A stretch of DNA of 64,000 nucleotides from Bacteroidota bacterium (GTDB lineage: Bacteria > Bacteroidota > Bacteroidia > UKL13-3). Numbering within the stretch: the stretch's first letter is position 1; every line of letters starts with the position of its first letter. Below the pieces are notes generated by a model that was not told the origin of the DNA, did no database searches, and saw only the letters and a program-made list of their open reading frames with translations. The stretch is taken from assembly GCA_027487835.1 (NCBI GenBank), contig JAIYCU010000034.1:1-64000 (forward strand). The letters run 5' to 3'. Positions 36,021 through 43,727 of this stretch are shown here, one piece after another. A program made the position numbers and the translations under genes.

Positions 36021-36678
36021 GCGCTGCATGGTCCACCATGGAGTGTTGCAATCTTTACCATGGAGTGTTGCATAGTCCACATTGCATTGCTGCATGCCTC
36101 ACCATGGAGCGTTGCATGGTCCACATTTTAGCGTTGCATGCTTTAACATAAAGCGTTGCATGGTCCAACATGGAGCGTTTCATGCTCCAACATGGAGTGC
36201 TGCATGCTTCAACATGAAGCGTTGCATGCTTCAACATGAAGCGTTGCATGCTTCAACATGAAGTGCTACATGCTTCACATTGGAACGTTGCATGGTACAC
36301 ATTTTAGCGCTGCATGCTCCGTGATGGAGCGTTGCATGGTCTACAATGTATTGTTGCTATCTCGACCATGTAGCGTGGCTACTCCCTAAATGATACATAG
36401 CTACTCTATAAATGATGCGAAGCTACTCCATAAAAGGTGCGGTGCAAATTACAAATGGTGGGGTGCTACTCTATAAAAGGTGCGAAGCTACTCCATAAAA
36501 GGTGCAAAGCAACTCCATAAAAGGTGCGAAGCTACTCAATAAAAGGTGCGGTGCTACTCTACAAATGATGCGGTGCTACTCAATAACAGGTGCACAGCTA
36601 CTCCACAAATGGTGCGGTGCAAATTACAAATGGTGGGGTGCTACTCTATAAAAGGTGCGAAGCTACTCTATAAACAGT
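36021..36678. repeat. 22-bp minisatellite, 30 units in two subfamilies
   Basis: Units are contiguous and start at 36021 + 22n. Units 1-16 (36021-36372) resemble GCGTTGCATGGTCCAACATG plus GA. Units 17-30 (36373-36678) resemble GCGAAGCTACTCCATAAAAG plus GT. Units 20 and 28 are 21 bp. A four-unit block (19-22) is repeated as 27-30, showing a secondary duplication. There are no spacers, so it is not CRISPR. Open frames through it are by-products of the period. Confidence 0.9.
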
Positions 36679-36736
36679 ATAGAGCAAGAGTGAAGAGAAA
36701 GAGTGCTTTGGTATTTTAAAGAAGCTTGCATGAACT

Positions 36737-36852
36737 CTTGCTCAAAACTCACACTCCAAACTGTTTGAGTGTGGGTTTGAGTCTTGAGGGACGAAATCAG
36801 TTTGAAGTATGAGTCTTTCGCTCTTGCTCAAGACTCACACTCCAAACTGTTT
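36737..36852. repeat. Two direct copies of a 30-bp intergenic repeat
   Basis: CTTGCTCAAAACTCACACTC followed by CAAACTGTTT occurs at 36737-36766 and, with one A to G change, at 36823-36852. The first copy is followed by its partial inverse GAGTGTGGGTTTGA, giving a hairpin. The second copy ends 2 bp before the ssrA-like direct repeat at 36855. Confidence 0.7.
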
Positions 36853-36854
36853 TC

Positions 36855-36869
36855 GTGGAGCTGCAGGGA
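36855..36869. repeat. Putative att site (distal copy of the tmRNA 3' end)
   Basis: GTGGAGCTGCAGGGA is identical to 43313-43327, the 3' end of the tmRNA gene, in the same orientation. The 19 bp to the left match the corresponding tmRNA flank at about 14 positions. A chance 15-bp match in this window is very unlikely. Confidence 0.6.
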
Positions 36870-36939
36870 CTTATGTTCACTCCATTAAAACGCTAATTAT
36901 CAATTATTCACAATGTCGTTGTCGTGTCGACGTCACGGG

Positions 36940-37040
36940 TTACAAAATATTTTTTTCGTGGGGACCGTTACAATAACTTGTTTTGAACCTTGGTCCAATT
37001 TTCGTCCAAAACCGGGAATTTTCCAAAAAATATTTTGTAA
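36940..37040. repeat. 101-bp element with perfect 16-bp inverted ends
   Basis: TTACAAAATATTTTTT (36940-36955) and AAAAAATATTTTGTAA (37025-37040) are exact inverses. The interior includes further pairing possibilities (GGGACC with GGTCC). It may be a MITE-like insertion or a structured leader near the left end of the island. Nothing else is recognised between 36880 and 37150. Confidence 0.6.
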
Positions 37041-37154
37041 GGAAATGTGACTAGAAACCAATTTAGCAACGTGCAGATTCACATTCCCTTAAATGGGGTA
37101 AAACTTTTCCTATCAAATAACAAAAGTAATTTACCCAAAAGTTTTATAATGACA

Positions 37155-37189
37155 TTCTAAATTTCTTCTAAATTGAATACTTACCTTTG
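37155..37189 (+). promoter_or_regulatory. Response-regulator operator and promoter upstream of the two-component genes
   Basis: Direct repeats TTCTAAAT at 37155-37162 and 37166-37173 are 11 bp apart (one helical turn), the usual layout for OmpR-type regulators. The exact -7 box TACCTTTG is at 37182-37189, 5 nt before the ATG. The same arrangement precedes the gene at 39203. Confidence 0.7.
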
Positions 37190-37194
37190 TTGCA

Positions 37195-37872
37195 ATGAAA
37201 TTATTACTCATAGAAGACGAACAAGAACTTGCAAATAACATACAAACCTATTTGACAGGAAATAACTTTGTCTGTGAGTATGCTTTAAATGCAAAATCAG
37301 CCATAGAAAAAATATCAACTTACGATTACGACTGCATTTTACTTGATTTGATGTTGCCTGACGGCAACGGTTTTGAAATTCTAAAACAACTAAAAAGGCA
37401 AAACAAAACCGAAGGGGTAATTATTATTTCGGCAAAAGAAACACTTGAAACTAGGATTGAAGGTTTGCAATTGGGTGCAGACGATTACCTCACTAAGCCT
37501 TTTCATTTATCAGAACTTTTGGTTAGAATACAAGCTCTAATTAGACGAAAAAAATTTAAGGGAAACAACGTTGTTGCATACAACGAAATTGAAATTGATA
37601 CTCTTTCAAAAACTGTAAAAGTAAAAGGTAGGAAAATTGATATCACAAAAAAGGAAATTGATTTGCTGTTATTTTTAATCGGTAATGAAAACAGAGTACT
37701 TTCAAAAAGTGCCATAGCCGAGCATCTTTCAGGCGATATGGCTGATATGTTGGATAATCACGATTTTGTTTATGCTCATATAAAAAACCTGAAAAACAAA
37801 TTGAAAGATGCAGGTTGCAGCGATTACATAAAAACAGTTTACGGATTAGGTTACAAGTGGCAGAATGACTAA
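37195..37872 (+). CDS. OmpR-family response regulator
   Basis: 225 aa. Receiver domain: LLIEDEQEL (acid pocket), Asp in CILLDLMLPDGNGFEIL, IISAKET, and LTKPF (Lys). The winged-helix DNA-binding domain covers ~130-225, with the recognition helix region LDNHDFVYAHIKNLKNKLKDAGC and the wing IKTVYGLGYKW. It overlaps the kinase gene by 8 bp. It is probably a self-activator and activator of the 39203-42058 genes through the shared TTCTAAAT direct repeats. The -7 box is so close that the mRNA is likely leaderless. Confidence 0.94.
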   Translation: MKLLLIEDEQELANNIQTYLTGNNFVCEYALNAKSAIEKISTYDYDCILLDLMLPDGNGFEILKQLKRQNKTEGVIIISAKETLETRIEGLQLGADDYLTKPFHLSELLVRIQALIRRKKFKGNNVVAYNEIEIDTLSKTVKVKGRKIDITKKEIDLLLFLIGNENRVLSKSAIAEHLSGDMADMLDNHDFVYAHIKNLKNKLKDAGCSDYIKTVYGLGYKWQND

Positions 37873-39130
37873 AAAACTATTACATAAAACATCAACGGTT
37901 TATTTACTATTTTCAGTGATGCTATTAATCGTGTCCGCACCTCTGTTCTATTATATTACAGAGAAATTATACATTGAAGAAACAGACGAAACACTTGTAC
38001 TTCATAAGAATGAATTTTTAAAATATTCATTGCCTACTTTAACAACCGCAGAAATTCAAAATTGGAATAAATACAATAGAAACATTAAGATTGAGCCTTT
38101 TAAAAATTCTGCTAACGACACTATATTTTATAACTCTTACTATGATACTTTAGATGCAGAAACTGAACCATACCGTGAACTTAATGCTTCTATTCTCATA
38201 GACGGAAATCCATATACGTATTCAGCAAGAATTAATTTAGTGGAAACAGAGGATTTAATGAAGAGCATAGCAATACTTTTTTTGGTTATCATTTCTCTAT
38301 TTCTTGTTGGCTTATTTGTAATAACAAAAAGATTATCCATCAATCTTTGGAAACCATTTTACGGAACGTTGAATCAAATTGAGAAATTTGAAATTGATAA
38401 ATCAAATCAGCCAAAATTTATAGAAACAAATATTGAAGAATTTAATCGTTTAAATAAAAGTATTGAAAAATTGATTAAGAAGAATACTTTAATTTACCAT
38501 AGTCAAAGAGAATTTGTTGAAAATGCAGCTCACGAACTACAAACGCCTTTGGCAGTCTTTCAGGCAAAAATTGATACACTTATCCAAAACTCTGATTTCA
38601 CACAGGAACAATATAAAATGCTGAGTTCATTGAACGATAGCGTTTCACGTCTAAATCGTTTGAACAAAAACCTATTGTTGCTATCTAAAATGGAAAACGA
38701 CATTTACAACGAGAAGCAAACAATTAATTTTAACGAGGCAATTGAAAAACACTTTGACTTTTTTACGGAACAGGCAAAAGCAAAGAACCTAATTATTAAA
38801 ACAGAAATGAAAGAAGCTATTACAGTAAAATCAAATCCAGTTTTAGCAGAAATTCTCATCAGCAATCTGTTTTTAAATGCTATCAGGCACAATGTAAATG
38901 ATGGTCAGGTTTTAGTTACTCTGTCAAATCATTCTCTTACATTTTCAAACACAGGTCAATCACAAACCTTAGTTGTTAATAAACTTTTCAACCGCTTTTC
39001 TAAATCCAATCCATCCGAGCAGGGTAATGGTTTGGGTTTGGCTATCATTAAGAAAATTGCAGACCTGAATAACTGGAAGATTTCCTATTCATTTGCAAAC
39101 AATTTTCATTCTTTTTCGGTGGCCTTCTAG
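37865..39130 (+). CDS. Membrane sensor histidine kinase
   Basis: 421 aa. Two membrane helices (~13-33 and ~136-156) enclose a periplasmic sensor of about 100 residues. HisKA has FVENAAHELQTPLAVFQ (phospho-His), and the ATPase domain has N-box LISNLFLNAIRHN, a weakly conserved G1 region (LTFSNTGQS) and G2 GNGLGLAIIKK. A canonical DxGxG is therefore reduced to SNTGQ, as in several Bacteroidota kinases of this type. It is partner of the overlapping response regulator. The ligand is unknown; the downstream PepSY-like protein and receptor suggest sensing of a metal, peptide or envelope condition. Confidence 0.92.
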   Translation: MTKKLLHKTSTVYLLFSVMLLIVSAPLFYYITEKLYIEETDETLVLHKNEFLKYSLPTLTTAEIQNWNKYNRNIKIEPFKNSANDTIFYNSYYDTLDAETEPYRELNASILIDGNPYTYSARINLVETEDLMKSIAILFLVIISLFLVGLFVITKRLSINLWKPFYGTLNQIEKFEIDKSNQPKFIETNIEEFNRLNKSIEKLIKKNTLIYHSQREFVENAAHELQTPLAVFQAKIDTLIQNSDFTQEQYKMLSSLNDSVSRLNRLNKNLLLLSKMENDIYNEKQTINFNEAIEKHFDFFTEQAKAKNLIIKTEMKEAITVKSNPVLAEILISNLFLNAIRHNVNDGQVLVTLSNHSLTFSNTGQSQTLVVNKLFNRFSKSNPSEQGNGLGLAIIKKIADLNNWKISYSFANNFHSFSVAF

Positions 39131-39133
39131 AAA

Positions 39134-39167
39134 TTCTAAATTTCTTCTAAATCGCGTTGCAACTTTG
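39134..39167 (+). promoter_or_regulatory. Second copy of the operator/promoter, before the PepSY-like gene
   Basis: TTCTAAAT at 39134-39141 and 39145-39152, again 11 bp apart, with a 20-bp block ATTCTAAATTTCTTCTAAAT identical to the one at 37154. The -7 box is CAACTTTG (39160-39167), one base off consensus. It lies 3 bp after the kinase stop. Confidence 0.7.
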
Positions 39168-39202
39168 TCCTGTAAATTTTAAACAAATAAATAAACAAGA
39201 CA

Positions 39203-39631
39203 ATGAAAAAGTTAGCATTAATGATGGTTACAGCGATGATTACATCACTCACCTTCGCACAAAAAATTCAGGAAAAAGATGTACCTGCTGGTGTAAAAAC
39301 AGCTTTTCAAAAGAATTTCCCCCAAGCAAAAGTAGAAAAGTGGGAAAAGGAAGGGGTCAATTTTGAAGTAGAATTTGAGTTGAACAAATCGGAGCAATCA
39401 GTTTTATTTGATGCACAAGGCGGTATCATTGAAACAGAAATAGAAATTGAGATAAGCGAATTGCCAAACGGAATAGTGGATTACGTTAAAACTAATTACA
39501 AAGGACAATCAGTAAAAGAAGCCGCTAAAATTACTGATACAAAAGGCACATTAACTTACGAAGCTGAAATAAAAGGAATGGATTTGCTTTTTGATAGTAA
39601 TGGGAAATTTATCAAAGAAATTAAAAACTAA
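39203..39631 (+). CDS. Exported PepSY-like (DUF2874-type) protein
   Basis: 142 aa with a signal peptide (MKKLALMMVTAMITSLTFAQ). The mature protein has two PepSY-like beta-alpha repeats: VPAGVKTAFQKNFPQAKVEKWEKEGVNFEVEF and ELPNGIVDYVKTNYKG with LTYEAEIKGMDLLFDSNGKF. Such periplasmic proteins are common beside two-component systems and may bind a ligand or inhibit a protease. It has its own operator/promoter and is followed after 15 bp by the receptor gene, so the two form the likely target operon of the regulator. Confidence 0.82.
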   Translation: MKKLALMMVTAMITSLTFAQKIQEKDVPAGVKTAFQKNFPQAKVEKWEKEGVNFEVEFELNKSEQSVLFDAQGGIIETEIEIEISELPNGIVDYVKTNYKGQSVKEAAKITDTKGTLTYEAEIKGMDLLFDSNGKFIKEIKN

Positions 39632-39646
39632 ATTTAGGAACTGACA

Positions 39647-42058
39647 ATGCGGGCCAAATTAATTTCTATAGTAATCTTAGTTACATTTTTAACTTCATAT
39701 TCCTTTGGTCAAAACAAAGGCGTTAATATATCCGGTTTAATCAAAGATAAAGCGGATAAATCCGCTTTATCTTATGTAAATGTAGTATTGAAAACCGAAA
39801 AGGATAGTGCCTTTGTTACAGGAACAGTAAGCAACGAAGAAGGACGTTTTACTCTTTCCAATATTAAACCAAACAACTATTACTTTGAAATTTCTTTTAT
39901 TGGCTATGTGACCAAAAGGCAATCTATTTATGTTGGAAGCCTTTCGGAATTTTTGGATGTATCTACAATAGATTTGGAGGAAGATATAAAAACATTAGGT
40001 GAAGTTGTTGTTTCAGCTAAACAAGATGAAGTAGGCGGTAAAATGGATAAAAAGTCTTTTAAAGTTGAAGATAATATCAGTCAAAGTGGAGGTTCAGTTT
40101 TGCAAATAATGCAAAATTTGCCAGGCGTAACAATTCAAGACGGAAAGGTGCAATTAAGAGGTAATGATAAAGTAACCATATTAATTGATGGCAAACAAAC
40201 TGCATTAACTGGTTTTGGAAGTCAATCGGGTTTAGATAACATCCCTTCTTCGGCAATAGAAAAAATAGAAATCATTAACAATCCTTCCTCCAAATATGAT
40301 GCAAATGGGAATGCGGGCATCATCAATATTGTAATGAAGAAAAACAAACAAGAAGGTTTTAATGGAAAAGTTGGTTTTACAACTGGTTTAGGCTCGTTGT
40401 GGGTTAGGCAAGAAAATCTACCAACCATTAGACCTCAATACCAATTTACACCTAAAATAAATCCATCATTATCATTGAATTATAGGAAAAAGAAGATAAA
40501 CGCATTCTTTCAAGCAGATAATCTTTATACACAAACCCTAAACAAAAACGAATTTGTTGCCCGAACCTATGATGATGGAACCATTATCAATCAGCAATTA
40601 AAAAGAAATCGTAACACTAATTATTTTACTTCAAAAGCAGGTTTTGATTGGAATATAAATGACAACAACGCACTTACTATTTCGACATTATTCGGTAGTG
40701 AAAAAATAATTGACAGAGGTGACCAACCTTTTTTTAATGCAGACAATACAGTAAGAAAAAGGTTGTGGCAGTTTTTGGAGGACGAGCTGAAAACAACGGT
40801 AATGGCAACTGCCGCCTATCAGCATAAATTTAAACAAGCAGGCCATTTATTGAATATTGGTTTTAATTATACATTTCATAGAGAAGATGAAAAATATTAT
40901 TATTACAACTATTTGCCTACAACTACAGGAACAGATGCTTTTAAATTATTATCAGACGAGCAAGTTTATGACTTTAATTTTGACTACATAAAACCATTGA
41001 AATATGGTCATATTGAAACAGGTATAAAACTTCGGAATAGAAATATCCCAACTAATATGCAATTTATTCCTGGAGTAAATTCAGTTTTAGACACCAATGC
41101 AGGTGGCTGGGCAACCTATAAAGAATTAATACCTGCCATTTATGGGAACTATATATTTGAAAACAAAAAATGGGAAGCAGAGTTAGGATTACGAATAGAA
41201 TATGTGAAAATTCAATATGATGTAAATCCCAATCACAACACTTATAAAAGTGATGGATATAATTATACACAGCCATTTCCTAATACAAGATTAGCATACA
41301 AAATAAACGACCGCAACAAAATTTCATTCTTCTATAATCGCAGAGTTGACAGGCCAAATGAAGTGGATATAAGAATATTTCCGAAATACGATGATGCCGA
41401 AATTGTTAAAGTTGGAAATCCTGCTCTAAGGCCACAGTTTGCAAATTCATTTGAACTTGGTTATAAAACAAATTGGAACAAAGGGTATTTTTATTCTGCT
41501 GCTTACCATCGATTTGCTGACGGAACTATTACTCGAATTTCTAGCATTGCTCCAAACAGCAATTTGATATACGCTATATTTCAGAATGCTGGTAGAAGTT
41601 ATAATACTGGTTTAGAAGTTTTTTTGACACAGGAAGTAGCAAAATGGTATTCCTTTAATTTAAACCTTAATGGTTATCATAATCAAATCAATGCTTTTAG
41701 TGTTGAAAATAAATATCCTATTCCAAATACCTTTTCAGCCGATAAACAAGAAATTGTTTCTGGAAATATAAAACTGAATAACACTTTTAATTTGCCCAAA
41801 AATTTTGACGCACAATTAACCGCAATTTATTTGGCTCCCGACATTATTCCGCAAGGAAAAATTGCCCAACGTTTCTCTTTAGATCTTGGCATTAAAAAGA
41901 GTTTACAAAAGGGGAAAGCCGAATTATTTCTTAACGCAACAGATATTTTAAACACGATGATTATCAAAAAAGAAATTCAGGGACAAGGTTTCAAATACAT
42001 TAGCACTGATTATTACGAGACACAAGTTATAAGATTTGGCTACAACTACAAATTCTGA
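39647..42058 (+). CDS. TonB-dependent-receptor-like outer-membrane beta-barrel protein
   Basis: 803 aa. Signal peptide ~1-22. A carboxypeptidase-regulatory-like (CarboxypepD_reg) domain covers ~25-110 (SALSYVNVVLKTEKDSAF, FTLSNIKPNNYYFEISFIGY). The plug domain covers ~115-235 (VLQIMQNLPGVTIQDGKVQLRGNDKVTILIDGKQ and IEKIEIINNPSSKYDANGNAGIINIVMKK). A 22-strand-type barrel of the OMP_b-brl_3 family ends in an aromatic residue (GYNYKF). No TonB box is evident. It probably imports or exports a ligand sensed by the adjacent kinase. Regulation is through the upstream TTCTAAAT repeats. Confidence 0.9.
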   Translation: MRAKLISIVILVTFLTSYSFGQNKGVNISGLIKDKADKSALSYVNVVLKTEKDSAFVTGTVSNEEGRFTLSNIKPNNYYFEISFIGYVTKRQSIYVGSLSEFLDVSTIDLEEDIKTLGEVVVSAKQDEVGGKMDKKSFKVEDNISQSGGSVLQIMQNLPGVTIQDGKVQLRGNDKVTILIDGKQTALTGFGSQSGLDNIPSSAIEKIEIINNPSSKYDANGNAGIINIVMKKNKQEGFNGKVGFTTGLGSLWVRQENLPTIRPQYQFTPKINPSLSLNYRKKKINAFFQADNLYTQTLNKNEFVARTYDDGTIINQQLKRNRNTNYFTSKAGFDWNINDNNALTISTLFGSEKIIDRGDQPFFNADNTVRKRLWQFLEDELKTTVMATAAYQHKFKQAGHLLNIGFNYTFHREDEKYYYYNYLPTTTGTDAFKLLSDEQVYDFNFDYIKPLKYGHIETGIKLRNRNIPTNMQFIPGVNSVLDTNAGGWATYKELIPAIYGNYIFENKKWEAELGLRIEYVKIQYDVNPNHNTYKSDGYNYTQPFPNTRLAYKINDRNKISFFYNRRVDRPNEVDIRIFPKYDDAEIVKVGNPALRPQFANSFELGYKTNWNKGYFYSAAYHRFADGTITRISSIAPNSNLIYAIFQNAGRSYNTGLEVFLTQEVAKWYSFNLNLNGYHNQINAFSVENKYPIPNTFSADKQEIVSGNIKLNNTFNLPKNFDAQLTAIYLAPDIIPQGKIAQRFSLDLGIKKSLQKGKAELFLNATDILNTMIIKKEIQGQGFKYISTDYYETQVIRFGYNYKF

Positions 42059-42284
42059 CACAGGTGTAAGCACATTTGCAATTCGCACAAGACAACGCAC
42101 AATCAAAAATTGCAAAGGAGCTTCCACATTTGCTGCCAAGAGAAAAAAGAATGACTAATTCAAAAGCCATTTATCAATCTAATTTGTATAGTCTTTTAAT
42201 AGTAAATAACCAAGAGATTTTAAGGTTGGCCTCTATAGCCTAAATTCCATTTTAATCGGACCTGAAAGTTAAATTAAACTATTT

Positions 42285-42509
42285 TTAAGGTTCCCCAAAT
42301 TCATCAACAATAATTTTAACATGTACTGGAGTCAATAACCGATTGCCCGCTTTATAACCCAACATTTGAAGTTTCGCAATAATAGCAGTGTTTCCAGTTA
42401 TCCATCTACGCATCTGTGCACTGGCACTTTTCTTAGTGATATTTGGAAAGTAAAGTTGTGCGAGCTCACCAAATCCGTAGGCTCGCACTTTAGAAGTTTC
42501 TTTATACAT
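42285..42509 (-). CDS. DUF4248 protein
   Basis: 74 aa. The pattern YGFGELAQLYFPNITKKSASAQMRRWI, a short linker, then LLTPVHVKIIVDEFGEP matches the DUF4248 family seen in Bacteroidota, often beside mobile DNA. A helix-turn-helix-like DNA-binding role is possible but unproven. It stands alone on the minus strand inside the putative island. The 226 bp between it and the receptor gene show nothing recognisable. Confidence 0.75.
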   Translation of the reverse strand: MYKETSKVRAYGFGELAQLYFPNITKKSASAQMRRWITGNTAIIAKLQMLGYKAGNRLLTPVHVKIIVDEFGEP

Positions 42510-42653
42510 GGTGTTTTTTTTGATTTTAACACCCCCATTTTTGAAATCTGTTACTTAGTATGTCTTTGCTCTTTTTAGGCGAGCAGACCTTAGAAAATCA
42601 AACTACTTGGGTTCGCATTACATTAGAAGGGTATAAGCAAGAGGCAATAGAGC

Positions 42654-42760
42654 AAGGGAGAAAGAGAAAGAGAAAGAGAAAGAGAAAGAGAAGGAGAAAG
42701 AGAAAGAGAAGGAGAAAGAGAAAGAGTAAGAGTAAGAGAAACAGTAAGAGAAACAGTAAG
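42654..42760. repeat. Purine hexamer microsatellite
   Basis: About 17 imperfect copies of AGAAAG/AGAAGG/AGTAAG on the plus strand, all purine except near the end. An open frame through it (KRKRKRKR) is an artefact. A related block lies on the other side of the four-helix-bundle gene at 43221-43293. Confidence 0.85.
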
Positions 42761-42788
42761 AATTTTAGGAACTAAACCATTATATTTT

Positions 42789-43136
42789 TTAGGATAGATT
42801 TTTTATCATAACGTACAAAATCCTTGATATTTCTTCGAACTCAGACCTTAATTCAGCATACAAATCATAACTAATTTCTTCTTGCGCAAATAATAAATCA
42901 GTAATCGCAGCGCACTCAAATGTAGACCCTCTAGCAATGGTTAAAAAGTTCTTCCTTTCTTTGATACTTGTTCTTCCACTACCCTCTGCAATATTTAACA
43001 TGATGCTTAAACTTGCCCTTCCAAACTGACTTTTAACATATGGTGGTACGGTTTTAAATTGCTGAAGCATTAGCATCACACGCTTTTGATTGTCAAAAGC
43101 CTTTTGATATAAAATTAACTTCTCATAAGGGAACAT
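42789..43136 (-). CDS. Four-helix-bundle (S23/IVS-type) protein
   Basis: 115-aa member of the family first seen inside 23S rRNA intervening sequences. Diagnostic stretches are YQKAFDNQKRV, FGRASLSIMLNIAEGSGR and FLTIARGSTFECAAITDLLF. The fold is a pentameric four-helix bundle; its function is unknown, possibly nucleic-acid binding. The gene sits alone between two purine-rich microsatellites, 177 bp from the tmRNA 3' end, inside the putative island. Confidence 0.88.
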   Translation of the reverse strand: MFPYEKLILYQKAFDNQKRVMLMLQQFKTVPPYVKSQFGRASLSIMLNIAEGSGRTSIKERKNFLTIARGSTFECAAITDLLFAQEEISYDLYAELRSEFEEISRILYVMIKNLS

Positions 43137-43220
43137 AACATACCGTTTTGGTGTAACAAAGAAACGATTGGTAATTTTTATTTACTAAGCTTAAGGGGAA
43201 GTAAATCGTATAATTGGGAT

Positions 43221-43293
43221 AAAGAGAAAGAGAAAGAGAAAGAGAAAGAGGAACAGAAAGAGAAACAGTGTCTTTATACTCTTTCTCTTTCTT
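43221..43293. repeat. Purine hexamer block with inverse pyrimidine arm
   Basis: (AGAAAG)n on the plus strand (43221-43266) is followed after about 12 nt by CTCTTTCTCTTTCT (43280-43293), giving a long hairpin. Lying just past the tmRNA 3' end, it could serve as the tmRNA transcription terminator on the minus strand, where the hairpin is followed by a pyrimidine tract. Confidence 0.6.
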
Positions 43294-43312
43294 CACACTC
43301 TTAACTTTTCTA

Positions 43313-43327
43313 GTGGAGCTGCAGGGA
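43313..43327. repeat. Putative att site at the tmRNA 3' end
   Basis: GTGGAGCTGCAGGGA covers the 3' acceptor strand and part of the T-arm of tmRNA, and is directly repeated at 36855-36869. Confidence 0.6.
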
Positions 43328-43678
43328 GTCGAACCCTGGTCCGGAAGTGCAATGGTCACGCTTTCTTCACGTTTAGCACAACATTGTTTTCAGCTTAGGC
43401 AGGTTGTTGTGCTTACCAACCCAAACTATATTTACTAAATACTCTTTACAGCCAGTAACCACACTGCAAAAAGACCTTGTCTGATGACGGTTCTAATGGC
43501 AATACGACAAGACAAGTACTACCGAACCGAAGGCATCGCGTAATCTTCCTGATTAGGCAGCCATTGCGAATTGAGTTTCGCCAACTATGGTTTTGGAAAT
43601 TGAGATTATAGTGCCAACTGTCCAATGCACTACATGCTTACATGCCAATCAATCACCCCGTCAATACCGGTCAGCCCC
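43314..43678 (-). ncRNA. ssrA: tmRNA (one-piece)
   Basis: 365 nt on the minus strand. The ends pair as an Ala-tRNA-like acceptor (GGGGCTG with CAGCTCC, discriminator A) with T-arm GGTTCGACTCC; CCA is not encoded. The 5' segment GGTATTGACGGGG is typical. The tag reading frame (43582-43553) starts at GGC and encodes GETQFAMAA then TAA, so the full tag is probably A-GETQFAMAA. It rescues stalled ribosomes and marks their products for proteolysis. The promoter is at 43699-43727. Confidence 0.95.
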
Positions 43679-43698
43679 AGAATTAAAGAACTAGCCTA

Positions 43699-43727
43699 CA
43701 AAGATACACGCTCTACTCGCATTTCAA
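43699..43727 (-). promoter_or_regulatory. tmRNA promoter
   Basis: On the minus strand TTG (43725-43727), 18 nt, then TATCTTTG (43699-43706), an exact -7 consensus. The start site would fall about 16 nt before the mature 5' end, consistent with RNase P processing. It overlaps the 3' end of the exosortase gene. Confidence 0.7.

Larger units (their letters stand above)
36855..43327. mobile_element. Probable genomic island or remnant inserted at the tmRNA 3' end
   Basis: About 6.5 kb bounded by 15-bp direct repeats of the tmRNA 3' end, the classic target of tyrosine-recombinase islands, and in the expected geometry: the tmRNA stays intact and the displaced copy lies on its 3' side. Cargo is a two-component system, a PepSY-like protein, an outer-membrane receptor, a DUF4248 protein and a four-helix-bundle protein. 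Codon composition of 37.2-42.1 kb looks more AT-rich by eye, and the GGTTTGAACC motif is absent. No integrase is present, so it would need a helper or be decayed. Confidence 0.45.

Noticed and set aside
35846-36249. Minus-strand open frames with repeated HATLHVEAC-like segments
   Set aside because: They are translations of the 22-bp minisatellite. 22 is not a multiple of 3, and all units repeat at the DNA level whatever the frame.
36021-36678. CRISPR array
   Set aside because: The units are contiguous with no unique spacers, no repeat of 25-37 bp and no cas genes.
42560-42775. Plus-strand frame with a KRKRKR tail
   Set aside because: It is the purine microsatellite read as protein; there is no domain or start signal.
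43123-43359. Minus-strand frame upstream of the four-helix-bundle gene
   Set aside because: It covers the purine block and the tmRNA 3' end and has low complexity (SLSLSLS).
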